NCBI GenBank assembly: GCA_913057775.1
Contig: CAJXOG010000001.1
Coordinates: forward strand, 62,001 to 126,000
Reading direction: 5' to 3'
Source: an uncultured Fodinibius sp.
Lineage (GTDB): Bacteria; Bacteroidota; Rhodothermia; Balneolales; Balneolaceae
Length of the DNA: 64,000 nucleotides
The first letter of the stretch is position 1, and each line of letters opens with the position of its first letter. Both the position numbers and the translations under genes were made by a program. The notes beneath the pieces were generated by a model. That model had not been told where the DNA came from and made no database searches. It saw only the letters and a program-made list of their open reading frames with translations. Positions 9,220-18,521 of the stretch are shown here, piece by piece.

Positions 9220-10608
9220 TTAATAATTGATATTTTTGTAACGCTCAGGAATCGTAATTTTATATTCCACGTACATATCTTTGCGCAAATCCGTTAACAG
9301 CTTATTCATATATTCTGCCTGTTTCTCTTGCAGTGCAACCTGTTTAATACGGGTATAATCCTGTTTTAAGTTTGCTCTGTGCTCTGCAATTCTTCTGTCC
9401 AGTCGAACAATGCGAAAAGCACGTTGGGAGTTATTTTCTTCGCCCATAGTAAACGATTTTGGCTCTGAAATATCTCCGACCTCATCCAGTAAAAGCACTA
9501 TTCGATAGAGGGCAGGGTCAAGTTGTTCAAGGGCAATAAGCCGTTCACCGGTCTGTGGATTCAATACACGACCACCTTGAGGAGCCGTGTTAGGATCATC
9601 GGAGTGACGTCTGGCCATCTCAGCAAAGGTTATATCCTCATTGGTAAGCACAGAGTCCCGAATTTGCCTCAGTTCCTCTTTGGCGGCCTCATCATCATAG
9701 CTTTTATCATCAACTTCAATAAGGATATGATTAGTATCAATTTGATCGCCCTGACGCTTATTAAGTCGAATAACATGAAAACCAAAGCTCGTTTCTACAA
9801 CCTTAGAAATATCACCCGGTGCAAGTGCTGAGGCTGCGGCTGAATACTCAGCTACAAAATCATCCATAGACATCATCGGAAGATTTCCATCAGAGGAAGC
9901 GGAAGGCCCGTCACTATATTTTCTTGCCATCTCTTCAATCGTTTTACCATGATTAAGCACCGAGTCACGTAACTGTTCTGCCAGTTTTCGAGCTTCGGAT
10001 CTGGCATTCTGCAAGGGAGGGGGGACAGAAACAATCTGTGATACGGCTACTCTTTCGGGAATCATAGGCAATGAATCCTGCGGAATCTTATTAAAATGCT
10101 CCTCGACTTCCGGCCGGGTTATGGAAACGTTACTCCGCTTTTGTTGCTGAAACTGTTGCACAATCATCTGTTCGCGGTAGTTATCACGTAAATCAGCCCT
10201 AATCTGAACAATACTTTGTCCCATTTGTTCTTCCAAGGCTTTCTCGCTACCTACTTGTTCTACGTAAGAGTTTATTTGTTGATTGATCTGTTGATCAACT
10301 CTTTCGTCAGAAACTACGATGGAATCGCGTTTGGCCTGATCAAGCATTACATGCCGATCAATAATGTTTTCCAATACCGTGTACCAAATCTCTTTGCTAA
10401 ATGAGATCTGCCGATCTTGTTGCCGTTGAAGCTGCATCATGTATTGCTGTACTTCTTGATCAACATCAGATTTAAGAATAATGTGATCATTTACAGCAGC
10501 AACAATCTGATCTAATTTTTTGTTAGATGGCTTATTTTGTGCTTGTGATAAGAGGGGAGTTAAAATTAATGAAACTACAAAAAATAGCAGTAAATATGCT
10601 TTATTCAT
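9220..10608 (-). CDS. surA: SurA-like peptidylprolyl isomerase/chaperone
   Basis: 462 residues from the ATG at 10608; a longer in-frame start at 10638 would precede the signal peptide. Signal peptide of about 24 residues ends SQAQ. The SurA-type N-terminal chaperone region follows ([20 protein letters not shown]). Two parvulin (PpiC) domains are recognisable by the paired [14 protein letters not shown] and [15 protein letters not shown] blocks and [14 protein letters not shown] segments. Role in the family: periplasmic chaperone for outer-membrane proteins. The start overlaps the stop of the upstream lipoprotein gene by 8 bases (ATGAATAA), implying coupling. Confidence 0.9.
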   Translation of the reverse strand: MNKAYLLLFFVVSLILTPLLSQAQNKPSNKKLDQIVAAVNDHIILKSDVDQEVQQYMMQLQRQQDRQISFSKEIWYTVLENIIDRHVMLDQAKRDSIVVSDERVDQQINQQINSYVEQVGSEKALEEQMGQSIVQIRADLRDNYREQMIVQQFQQQKRSNVSITRPEVEEHFNKIPQDSLPMIPERVAVSQIVSVPPPLQNARSEARKLAEQLRDSVLNHGKTIEEMARKYSDGPSASSDGNLPMMSMDDFVAEYSAAASALAPGDISKVVETSFGFHVIRLNKRQGDQIDTNHILIEVDDKSYDDEAAKEELRQIRDSVLTNEDITFAEMARRHSDDPNTAPQGGRVLNPQTGERLIALEQLDPALYRIVLLLDEVGDISEPKSFTMGEENNSQRAFRIVRLDRRIAEHRANLKQDYTRIKQVALQEKQAEYMNKLLTDLRKDMYVEYKITIPERYKNINY

Positions 10609-11533
10609 TCGTTGAGTTGTTTTCAAGGGTATCGTCAAGCGTTGTATTTTGATTAGGTTTAGTAGGTAAAACGTTAAAAGTCTCTACTTCATTATTCGAT
10701 TCAGCCTTAAGATAAAGATTCTTAACAAAGGAACTGAAATTTCGTTGTCGATTATTTAAAGTCATCCAATCTTTAATCTGTTCTATAAGCCATTCAAGGT
10801 TGGGATGATCGCCTTCAGATCGAGTATCAATTAACTGTACAAATTGATATATCCCATTTACACGCTGGATCGGAGAGATTTCACTTTGTCCGATGACCTT
10901 TAAATATCGGTTCATAATATCAATATCCTGGGCAGCCATCGAAACCGGCCAGTATTGATCAGATTCACTGACAACAGTTGAAGGATTGATGGCATAGGTG
11001 CGGGCAACTTCGGGCCAGGGCACGCCATCTAATAGATCTTGCCGGGCGTTACGAGCCTCCTTAATCGTTTTTGTACGCATATGCCGGAATTTTACAAAAT
11101 CCTCTTCGAGCACAAATTGCTCTTTGTTAGCCTGGTAATAGGTTCGGGCCTCCTCATCTGTTATCTGCATATCCTTTTCATTAGAAGCCAAGACATAATC
11201 TTTAAGTGCCTGACGCAGAATTTCTTGCCTTGCCCGATCAATTTTTTGTTGAATTTCGGGTTTCTGTTCTAAGCCAAGCCGCTTGGCTTCTTGGACCAGC
11301 AGTTGCTGACGAATCCAGTTATCTCGATATTGAGTTAAAGCCTCAACACTGTCTTCGGATATAACAGCTTCAGGGATATCCTCAATTGCCTGATCAACCC
11401 TTAAATATTCACTACCAACTCGTGCAAGTGCCTTTTCAGTATTTTGTTGGGTCGATTGCTGACAAGAGACAAATAATAACATTGCCCCAATAATAATCAG
11501 CAGATAAAATTTATATGATTTACCTAAATTCAT
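10601..11533 (-). CDS. SurA-N-like periplasmic lipoprotein (chaperone or degenerate PPIase)
   Basis: 310 residues. Signal peptide with lipobox FVSC predicts a Cys-anchored lipoprotein. The body has a long helical region (WIRQQLLVQEAKRLGLEQKPEIQQKIDRAR) like the trigger-factor/SurA-N peptide-binding module and an ITDEEARTYYQANKEQF block that in PpiC proteins leads into the parvulin domain. The parvulin core itself is not convincing: the paired S-x-D-P/GG-x-L motifs present in the neighbour are missing. It probably works as a membrane-tethered chaperone alongside SurA, encoded immediately downstream with an 8-base overlap. The nupC gene ends 6 bp upstream. Confidence 0.75.
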   Translation of the reverse strand: MNLGKSYKFYLLIIIGAMLLFVSCQQSTQQNTEKALARVGSEYLRVDQAIEDIPEAVISEDSVEALTQYRDNWIRQQLLVQEAKRLGLEQKPEIQQKIDRARQEILRQALKDYVLASNEKDMQITDEEARTYYQANKEQFVLEEDFVKFRHMRTKTIKEARNARQDLLDGVPWPEVARTYAINPSTVVSESDQYWPVSMAAQDIDIMNRYLKVIGQSEISPIQRVNGIYQFVQLIDTRSEGDHPNLEWLIEQIKDWMTLNNRQRNFSSFVKNLYLKAESNNEVETFNVLPTKPNQNTTLDDTLENNSTNE

Positions 11534-11539
11534 AATCAG

Positions 11540-12874
11540 TTAGAATAACATCCCTGCAATTGTTGCCGTCATTAAATTCGCAAGTGTACCGGCTAATACC
11601 GCTTTTAGACCGAACTCTGCAAGCTCGGATTTTCTACTCGGGGCTAATCCACCGATACCTCCAATTTGAATAGCGATAGAAGAAAAGTTCGCAAATCCAC
11701 AAAGAGCAAACGTAGCCATTCTAATCGTTTTGTCACTTATCTCAGATGCACTTACCATCTCTGATAATTGCAAGTAGGCAACAAATTCATTGAGGACCAC
11801 TTTCGTACCCAGCAAGGATCCCATATTAATTGCATCCGCCCATGGTACGCCCACAACAAATGCAATGGGAGCAATAATCCATCCAAGGACTCTTTCAATC
11901 GTCAGCTTTCCATCTGTAATCATTGCATTAATGCCAGTAAAACTTCCAAAGCTTTCCAGAAAATAATTGCCCATTGCCAATAACGCTATAAAGGCCAATA
12001 ACATAGCCCCAACATTTGCAGCTAATTTTAGCCCTGTAGCAGCACCAGTGGCAGCAGCATCGATTCCATTGGCATCGGTTTTTTCAACACTCATATTAAC
12101 TTCGCCTTTGGTTACAGGCTCATCCACTTCGGGATACATGATCTTAGCAATAACAAGGGCAGCGGGAGCGGCCATCAAGCTTGCTCCCAGCAATTGTTCG
12201 GCAAACATAAGGCGTCCTACATCCAATGCCACATCATGTGCCTGGGCATAGGAATTACCTAACATTTGAACGTATGCAGCCATCACTCCACCTGCAATAG
12301 TGGCCATTCCTCCAGTCATTACAGCCAACAGTTCAGATTTAGTCAGTTTTTTAATATAAGGCTCAATTACCAGAGGTGATTCGGTTTGGCCCACAAAAAT
12401 ATTTGATATAACTGCTAATGACTCGGCTCCTGATGTCCCCATCACTTTCTGCATACCTTTGGCCATATATTTTACAATGCGCTGCAGAATCCCATAGTGG
12501 TATAAAATAGCGGTAAGGGAAGCAAAAAAGATGATGGTTGGCAGTACCTGAAAAGCAAAAAAGTTGCCCATACTGCCTTCCATACCCGGACTTTTTGCCA
12601 GATCACCAAAAATAAATTTAGCTCCTTCGGTTGTAAAGTCTAATACAATTACAAAAAAGGAAGACACCCAGCTAAAAAATTCTTTTGGCCATCCCAAGGG
12701 GGTCCAATATTCAGCCATTTGGCGACCCTTTAAAATGAATACAGCCAAAACAAACTGTATTCCAAGCCCGGTACCAACTAATTGCCAATTAATATGTTTT
12801 TTATTCTTACTAAATAATATTGAAATGCCGATAATAACCGCCATTCCGATCATACCACGAAATATGTCAATCAT
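11540..12874 (-). CDS. nupC: Concentrative nucleoside transporter (NupC family)
   Basis: 444 residues with roughly ten or more membrane helices. CNT signatures: GQTESPLVIEPYIKKLTKSEL, GGMATIAGGVMAAYV, TKVVLNEFVAYLQL and the helix-hairpin CGFANFSSIAIQIGGIGGL. The family imports nucleosides with Na+ or H+ across the inner membrane. The start overlaps the tdk stop as ATGA, so thymidine kinase and transporter are translated together, an obvious salvage pair: uptake followed by phosphorylation. Sodium versus proton coupling and substrate preference cannot be decided from sequence by eye. Confidence 0.93.
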   Translation of the reverse strand: MIDIFRGMIGMAVIIGISILFSKNKKHINWQLVGTGLGIQFVLAVFILKGRQMAEYWTPLGWPKEFFSWVSSFFVIVLDFTTEGAKFIFGDLAKSPGMEGSMGNFFAFQVLPTIIFFASLTAILYHYGILQRIVKYMAKGMQKVMGTSGAESLAVISNIFVGQTESPLVIEPYIKKLTKSELLAVMTGGMATIAGGVMAAYVQMLGNSYAQAHDVALDVGRLMFAEQLLGASLMAAPAALVIAKIMYPEVDEPVTKGEVNMSVEKTDANGIDAAATGAATGLKLAANVGAMLLAFIALLAMGNYFLESFGSFTGINAMITDGKLTIERVLGWIIAPIAFVVGVPWADAINMGSLLGTKVVLNEFVAYLQLSEMVSASEISDKTIRMATFALCGFANFSSIAIQIGGIGGLAPSRKSELAEFGLKAVLAGTLANLMTATIAGMLF

Positions 12875-13509
12875 GAGTCGTTTTCTTCTTTCATATTATT
12901 TTGTTTCTGGATAGGCTGAATGGGCTTTCCTCTTCTTTTGTCGACGGGAGGGCGATAGCAATGTCTTGCGCGGGGTTCATAGGCATCTGTTTCTCCAACG
13001 AGTACCCGATCCTTGTTTTCTACGACCCGCTGTGAGTAATGGGCCATTGTTCCGCTTTCTGCACATACGGCATGTAACTTAGTTACATATTCAGCAATGG
13101 CCAGCATCTGGGGCATAGGCTCAAAAGGTCGTCCCTCAAAATCCATATCAAGACCGGCTACAATTACTCTTTTACCATCATTTGCCAAGGTGTTAGCGAC
13201 ATTCATCAATTGTTTATCAAAAAATTGCGCTTCATCAATACAAACGACTTCAGCTTCGCCGGTAAGTAGTATAATTTGATCAGCCGTATCGACTACTAAT
13301 CCGGGCAATACATTTTTATTGTGCGAGACTACGTCTTCCTCATCATAGCGGTCATCAACTTTTGGTTTTACCACTACCACTTTTTGCCCGGCAATATGGG
13401 CTCGTTTAGCACGTCTGATCAGTTCTTCGGTTTTACCGCTAAACATTCCACCACATATAACTTCAATCCAGCCAACTTTGTGCGGTACAAATGACGGTTC
13501 GTTAAGCAT
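12871..13509 (-). CDS. tdk: Thymidine kinase (type II)
   Basis: 212 residues. Phosphorylates thymidine to dTMP. P-loop GGMFSGKT at 20-27 and DEAQFF at 92-97 are diagnostic; KRVIVAGLDMDFEGRPF is the conserved thymidine-binding region. The zinc-ribbon lasso is altered: the first pair is CAES (C149, S152) rather than CxxC, and the second is ARHC rather than CRxC, so only two of four usual cysteines remain. It is the first gene of a six-gene minus-strand run reaching 6087, coupled to nupC by ATGA. The basic tail after 190 is lineage-specific. Confidence 0.95.
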   Translation of the reverse strand: MLNEPSFVPHKVGWIEVICGGMFSGKTEELIRRAKRAHIAGQKVVVVKPKVDDRYDEEDVVSHNKNVLPGLVVDTADQIILLTGEAEVVCIDEAQFFDKQLMNVANTLANDGKRVIVAGLDMDFEGRPFEPMPQMLAIAEYVTKLHAVCAESGTMAHYSQRVVENKDRVLVGETDAYEPRARHCYRPPVDKRRGKPIQPIQKQNNMKEENDS

Positions 13510-13605
13510 AAATACTTTTCTTATAAATAATTCTAGGTACCCCTGTTAAAGCATGGAATATATCTTTGTAAGGGTAAAAATAAAAAGATGAATTAGAATT
13601 GAATG

Positions 13606-14877
13606 TTACACTGATTGCAATCGATCAACATTGATCTCATCCACTGATCTACATCCCGATAACGCCATCGTTAATTCAAAGTCTGCGCGGTAGTTCTGGA
13701 TAACTTCCTGCACGCCTTGTTTGCCGGCAATGGCAAGGGCATAGGTATAAGGCCGTCCCAATAATACCGCGTCAGCTCCTAACGCGATAGCTTTAAACAT
13801 ATCACTACCCGATCGTATTCCGCTGTCCATTAATATCGGGATATCCCCATTTACTTCTTTCGAAATATCCGACAATGCTTCAATAGCACTTACAGCGCCA
13901 TCGACCTGACGTCCACCGTGATTTGACACGATAATCCCATCCATATTTCTTTCAATGGCTTTACGAGCATCGTTGGTATTTAAAATGCCTTTCAATAAAA
14001 TGGGCAAGTCGGTAAGTGATCGTAAAAAGGAGAGATCATCCCACGTTAACGAGGGACGTGAGTAGCACTCGATAAATGTTTTAACGGCCCTGCGCGGATC
14101 TTCAGAAACCAAATTGCTCCAAAATCCACCGGGATAATTCTTTGCCATTTTAATGAGTGCCTTGATGGAATTCCAGGTAAGTTTAGGCGGTTCATCTGCA
14201 TCTCCAAGCGAGGTATTCATCAATTCACGAAAAACCGGGTCGCTTGTATATTGTGCGATTCCACGGCCCCGCAAAAAGGGGAGATAATCGAGATCCAGAT
14301 CGCTGGGACGCCATCCCAACATGGTTGTATCAAGGGTAAGAACGATGGCTTCACATCCGCATAATTCTGCACGACGCACAAAACTCTCAACAAGATCGTT
14401 GGATGTACTCCAATACAACTGAAACCAGCGCGGCGAATCGCCCATAACCGAGCTGCAGGCTTCCATATCAACCGAAGCCTGACTAGAAAATACAAAAGGG
14501 ACGTTTTCTTCGGCTGAAGCTTTAGCTACAGCCAAGTCTGCATCTGGATGAGCCATATCCAACACACCAATGGGTGCTAATAAAAAGGGGACAGGATAGC
14601 GCTGCCCAAATAGAGAGACCTCCGTATTACATTCTGAAACATCGTTGAGCATTCTCGGCGTAATTTTCCACTGGTTGAAATCGGTGCGGTTGGATTTCTT
14701 GGTGACCTCACGTCCCGCAGAACCGGCAATATAAGCATAGGTCTCTTTCGACATTTTCTTTTTAGCCGCCTCGCGGAGCTTATCAAAAGAGACAGGAATT
14801 GTTCGATTCTTACCCCGAAGACTTCCTAAAAAAATATTGGTCTGCCGTTCTCTGGAAAATAATTTTTCAGAAGCCAT
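13606..14877 (-). CDS. FMN-dependent alpha-hydroxyacid oxidase/dehydrogenase (lactate 2-monooxygenase-like)
   Basis: 423 residues, single TIM-barrel FMN domain. Key parts: YAYIAGSAG at 47-55 (active-site Tyr49), APIG at 101-104, SSQAS at 131-135, LKG with Lys296, SNHGGRQ at 318-324 with catalytic His320 and substrate Arg323, DSGIRSGSD at 351-359 and LGRPYTYALA. Family reaction: FMN oxidation of L-2-hydroxyacids such as lactate. Extra sequence around 190-270 and the overall length resemble lactate 2-monooxygenase-type members more than LldD. No signal peptide. The small membrane protein upstream ends 2 bp before the start. Electron acceptor and substrate remain open. Confidence 0.88.
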   Translation of the reverse strand: MASEKLFSRERQTNIFLGSLRGKNRTIPVSFDKLREAAKKKMSKETYAYIAGSAGREVTKKSNRTDFNQWKITPRMLNDVSECNTEVSLFGQRYPVPFLLAPIGVLDMAHPDADLAVAKASAEENVPFVFSSQASVDMEACSSVMGDSPRWFQLYWSTSNDLVESFVRRAELCGCEAIVLTLDTTMLGWRPSDLDLDYLPFLRGRGIAQYTSDPVFRELMNTSLGDADEPPKLTWNSIKALIKMAKNYPGGFWSNLVSEDPRRAVKTFIECYSRPSLTWDDLSFLRSLTDLPILLKGILNTNDARKAIERNMDGIIVSNHGGRQVDGAVSAIEALSDISKEVNGDIPILMDSGIRSGSDMFKAIALGADAVLLGRPYTYALAIAGKQGVQEVIQNYRADFELTMALSGCRSVDEINVDRLQSV

Positions 14878-14879
14878 GG

Positions 14880-15119
14880 TTATTTAACTTCTTTTTCTTT
14901 CATAAGCTGGCTCTGCCGATACATATCAACAAAAACCCAAATAATAGGATAGGGAGGAAAAAATATAGAACAGACAAGCTTTGCATTTTTTTTACGTGAT
15001 TCCGGAAGCTGCGAGAGTCCCGCTATGCCGGCCATCCAAAAAATGAACGCGAGAAAAATAGTAAATGCGACTGTGATAGAACCGAGAAATCCGAAGCTAT
15101 TATAAAAGGTTTCCAGCAT
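14880..15119 (-). CDS. Small two-helix membrane protein
   Basis: 79 residues with two hydrophobic stretches, about 11-32 and 47-66, joined by a polar linker (LPESRKKNAK). The C-terminus is charged (QSQLMKEKEVK). I do not recognise a family. It ends 2 bp before the FMN oxidase start, so the two are probably co-transcribed, and a role as a membrane partner of the oxidase is conceivable but unsupported. Coding status is supported by the operon-like spacing and membrane-protein composition. Confidence 0.6.
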   Translation of the reverse strand: MLETFYNSFGFLGSITVAFTIFLAFIFWMAGIAGLSQLPESRKKNAKLVCSIFFPPYPIIWVFVDMYRQSQLMKEKEVK

Positions 15120-15202
15120 TGAGTTTATACTCTACTTTAACAGTTAAATTCCTTATTTTTGTGGCTTGTCATTGAAAATAAAATATAAATAATAAATACC
15201 AC

Positions 15203-16510
15203 ATGCTCCCTGTAGTTTCAATCGTAGGGCGGCCTAATGTAGGCAAATCTACTATCTTTAATCGACTTATTGGCAGCCGTAAAGCCATTGTCGATGATCA
15301 ATACGGTGTTACCCGTGACCGCCATTACGGAGAATCGTTCTGGAATGGCCGTGACTTTAATGTTATTGATACCGGTGGATATCTGCCAAATGAAACGGAT
15401 GTGATGATCCAGGGTATCCGGGAACAGATTCATATCGCTATCGAAGAGTCTGATCTTATCTTGTTTGTAGTAGATACCGAGGCCGGCATTACCAGCCTCG
15501 ATCAGTCGGTGGCTCAACTGCTTAGGCAAGAAGAGAAACCCGTAATGTTGGTGGCCAATAAAGCTGATAATGATGAGCGTGAACTAAACGCTACCGAATT
15601 TTACTCCCTGGGTTTTGAGGAATTGTATCCCATATCGGCATTAAGTGGCCGGGGTACCGGAGACTTGCTTGATGAAGTCGTTAAATTACTGCCTGAGGAA
15701 AAGGATGAAACCGAAACATCCATACCGAAATTAACTGTAGTTGGACGTCCTAACGTAGGTAAAAGCAGCTTTATTAATGCACTGTTGGACGATGAACGCT
15801 GTATCGTAACAGATATCCCAGGAACCACCCGTGATTCCATCAACAGTAAGCTTATTTATAATGAAAAGGAATATATTCTCGTTGATACCGCGGGGCTAAG
15901 AAAGAAAGCTAAGGTTAAAGAGAATGTAGAGTTTTACAGTACTGTCAGAACAGACAGGGCTCTCAAGGAATGTGATGTTGCATTAATCATGCTCGATGCC
16001 ATGCGTGGGTTTGAGGAGCAGGATAAACGTATTTTACGGAATGCTGCAAAATATAATAAGGGTATTGTAATTGTGCTCAATAAGTGGGATTTGGTTCCTG
16101 ATAAAGATACCAATATCCATAAAGAGTTCGAGGAGTATGTATACAGTCGCGTGCCGATGATGAAATATATTCCTATTGTGTCCATTTCTGCAATACACAG
16201 GAAACGTATACACAAGGTAATAGACGTTGCCGATAACGTGTTACGGGAACGGAAGAAGACAATAAAAACTTCAGATTTAAATGATTTTATCGAACGCATC
16301 TTAAAAGAAAAATCATTGCCGGTTCGGCGGGGAGTTAAACTGAAAATAAAATATGGCACTCAGGTAAAATCGAATCCCCCTGTGTTTAAGTTTTTTATGA
16401 ATAAACCTGAGGAATTACCGGCCAGTTATCGACGATTTATTGAAAATAAGATCAGAGAAGAGTTTGAATTTACCGGAGTTCCTATTACAATGAGATTTGT
16501 ACAAAAATAA
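15203..16510 (+). CDS. der: Ribosome biogenesis GTPase Der (EngA)
   Basis: 435 residues with the double GTPase arrangement unique to Der. G1 motifs GRPNVGKS occur at 9-16 and again at about 180-187; each domain has its DTGG/DTAG G3 motif (IDTGGYLP, VDTAGLRK) and N(K)xD G4 motif (VANKADN, LNKWDL). The C-terminal KH-like domain includes RRGVKLKIKYGTQVKSNPPVF and FVNKP-like FFMNKPEELPASY. Known role: 50S subunit assembly. A TATTTTTG sequence at 15154-15161 fits a Bacteroidota -7 element, but no good -33 partner was seen. Confidence 0.97.
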   Translation: MLPVVSIVGRPNVGKSTIFNRLIGSRKAIVDDQYGVTRDRHYGESFWNGRDFNVIDTGGYLPNETDVMIQGIREQIHIAIEESDLILFVVDTEAGITSLDQSVAQLLRQEEKPVMLVANKADNDERELNATEFYSLGFEELYPISALSGRGTGDLLDEVVKLLPEEKDETETSIPKLTVVGRPNVGKSSFINALLDDERCIVTDIPGTTRDSINSKLIYNEKEYILVDTAGLRKKAKVKENVEFYSTVRTDRALKECDVALIMLDAMRGFEEQDKRILRNAAKYNKGIVIVLNKWDLVPDKDTNIHKEFEEYVYSRVPMMKYIPIVSISAIHRKRIHKVIDVADNVLRERKKTIKTSDLNDFIERILKEKSLPVRRGVKLKIKYGTQVKSNPPVFKFFMNKPEELPASYRRFIENKIREEFEFTGVPITMRFVQK

Positions 16511-16598
16511 TTGATATTCCTTTTGACGTGAATCATTGAATCAGTTATTTTTCCAGCGATATTACGTTGAGCAACAACCAATTTTTAATTGCATACTC

Positions 16599-17297
16599 AT
16601 GCCAAGACCACAGAATTTAGAAAAACCCAGAGCTAATGCGCTCAATGAGCAGTTTGACCGAGAGCGCTCTTTTTCTTTTCTGGAAAGTTTGTATCTGCCC
16701 GAAATCTTTAAGGCGCTATGGTATACGCTTAAGCAGATGTTTCAACCCAGTGTAACACTGCAGTATCCCGAAGAAAAATGGGAGCCCCCGTCTATATTTC
16801 GAGGACGACCGGTGTTGGTTGAAGATAATGGCAAGGAACGTTGTGTTGCCTGCGGGTTGTGTGCACGAGCTTGTCCGCCGCTGGCCATCAGCATGCAGGC
16901 CAATGAGGATTCTGACGATCCCAAGGAACGGTATCCTGATTTTTTTGAAATCAATATGCTACGGTGTATTTACTGTGGATATTGTGAAGAGGTATGTCCG
17001 GAAGAGGCGATCGTTATGAGTAAGGACTACGATATTGTCTTTGAATCCAGGGAAGAGGCCATTTATGACAAACAGCGGCTGTTGGTACCTAAAGAAGATC
17101 TTCAGGAACGCTTAGAGTTTCTGCGCGAATATAAAAACCGTCAGTTTGGTCAATTCTGGGATTTTCAGGAAGAAAATAATATTCACTCAGTCCGTGACCG
17201 AGATGAAGAATTCCATTCCGGGCTCTCTCTTGTTGAAATGTTAGAGCAGCAGCGTCATAATGACGATGTTGAGCCCGAATCCGAATGGGTGAGATAG
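16599..17297 (+). CDS. nuoI: NADH-quinone oxidoreductase subunit I (NuoI)
   Basis: 232 residues from the ATG at 16599; an upstream TTG at 16536 adds an unlikely leader. Two 4Fe-4S ferredoxin motifs: C82, C85, C88 with C92, and C123, C126, C129 with C133. The amphipathic entry segment ([23 protein letters not shown]) and [26 protein letters not shown] are NuoI hallmarks. In complex I this subunit carries clusters N6a and N6b. None of the neighbours (der, DinB-like, membrane protein) is another nuo subunit, so the complex must be encoded elsewhere or split. The acidic C-terminal tail is longer than in E. coli. Confidence 0.92.
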   Translation: MPRPQNLEKPRANALNEQFDRERSFSFLESLYLPEIFKALWYTLKQMFQPSVTLQYPEEKWEPPSIFRGRPVLVEDNGKERCVACGLCARACPPLAISMQANEDSDDPKERYPDFFEINMLRCIYCGYCEEVCPEEAIVMSKDYDIVFESREEAIYDKQRLLVPKEDLQERLEFLREYKNRQFGQFWDFQEENNIHSVRDRDEEFHSGLSLVEMLEQQRHNDDVEPESEWVR

Positions 17298-17304
17298 TTT
17301 CATC

Positions 17305-17868
17305 ATGACTGATCGGGAAATCTCACAGGAAGAACTTGACCGCTTGGTTGACGACGCCTCGTATCTGCAGGATGAGGCAGAAGCCATGCAATACGTGATC
17401 GATGACGTACCTTACTCTAAAACACCTCCCGAGGGGCGTTCAATAGCAGAAATGTTATTGCTTATAGATCACGCTCAGCTTTCCTACTATCGGCCCATCA
17501 TGGAAGAGGCCATTGACAGTCCTCGTCCCACTCACTTAGAAAACTACACTCACTTTGAAGAAGATTTCGAAAAAGATGAGGAGAAATTGGAGGATGTACA
17601 CAAGATTCTTAAAAAAATAGCCAAGCACAGGGCAGGACTTGTAAATGCTATTAAAAATGTACCTCTAATTGATTGGGAAACAGTTGTTTACAGGAATGAT
17701 AAGCAACTTATATTATTCGATTTTATGAAAGAAATGATTCGCTTTGAAAGGGGAATATTGAAGGATATCGCCGATCAAGTTCGTGTTTACAACCAAGAAA
17801 AGAAACAACAGCGTGATATTGAACAACGTCGTTCACAACGGCAAGATCAACATCCCACTGAAAACTAA
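17305..17868 (+). CDS. DinB-like four-helix protein (putative)
   Basis: 187 residues, soluble, strongly helical and acidic. IAEMLLLIDHAQLSYYRPIMEEAI and the later LIDWETVVYRNDKQLILFDFMKEMIRFERGILKDI resemble the first and last helices of DinB/YfiT-type metal-binding bundles, with a His in the first block but no clear triad of histidines. The C-terminus is a charged Q/R-rich tail. It begins 7 bp after nuoI and lies 20 bp before a membrane-protein gene. The assignment is a fold-level guess; function unknown. Confidence 0.55.
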   Translation: MTDREISQEELDRLVDDASYLQDEAEAMQYVIDDVPYSKTPPEGRSIAEMLLLIDHAQLSYYRPIMEEAIDSPRPTHLENYTHFEEDFEKDEEKLEDVHKILKKIAKHRAGLVNAIKNVPLIDWETVVYRNDKQLILFDFMKEMIRFERGILKDIADQVRVYNQEKKQQRDIEQRRSQRQDQHPTEN

Positions 17869-17888
17869 GACTGGTAAAACCAACTCTT

Positions 17889-18515
17889 ATGATTTGGGCA
17901 ACAATATTACTCATAGGTGTCAGTGGTTATGTTGCCGCTAAATTATTTAGTCTGACAAATAAAAGGGGGAAACTTAAGTTTCTTGGGCTTACGATTGCAT
18001 CTGCGATATTTATGGTAATGCAATTTTCTGTATTTTTGGATTATTTGATGGCGGATCCCAATGTAACTGTTGCTGCTGAATTTATTGTTGAATGGGGACA
18101 CGTAACAAGTTTGGCCTTTGTATTAAGTTCGTTAGCAATATTCATACGGGAGTCAAAACCTGTGTTTGCTCAGTTCCCGATGATTTATACAGCCTTACCA
18201 CTTTTAATTATCATCTCTTATTTACTGGTTCAGGATACATATGCCATCAAAACATGGCTTTTAGTAATTTATCAGGGGGGAGCAATCACTGTAGCACTCC
18301 TGATGTATTCTGTTTATACCTATCGTCGTACTGAATATGCATTTATCCTGACTGGGGTGATTCTATTTCTGATTTCATATATCCTATTTTGGAGCATATC
18401 AGAGATCCAGGATTCCTATCAATGGATATGGAAATTGCTGGTAGGTATTGCCATGGTCTTAAGTATTGTTGGATATGAACAAACGGAACAAGAATTTGTT
18501 GTAAATACTGCGTAA
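17889..18515 (+). CDS. Seven-helix integral membrane protein of unknown function
   Basis: 208 residues composed almost entirely of about seven hydrophobic segments separated by short loops; no signal peptide is needed. His106-like EWGHVTS in the third segment region and several Trp residues are the only notable polar positions inside membrane stretches. I do not recognise the family. It sits between the DinB-like gene (20 bp) and a peroxiredoxin gene (6 bp) on the same strand, so it belongs to that transcript. A redox or heme-related sensor is conceivable from the neighbour but unsupported. Confidence 0.75.
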   Translation: MIWATILLIGVSGYVAAKLFSLTNKRGKLKFLGLTIASAIFMVMQFSVFLDYLMADPNVTVAAEFIVEWGHVTSLAFVLSSLAIFIRESKPVFAQFPMIYTALPLLIIISYLLVQDTYAIKTWLLVIYQGGAITVALLMYSVYTYRRTEYAFILTGVILFLISYILFWSISEIQDSYQWIWKLLVGIAMVLSIVGYEQTEQEFVVNTA

Positions 18516-18521
18516 TCTATT

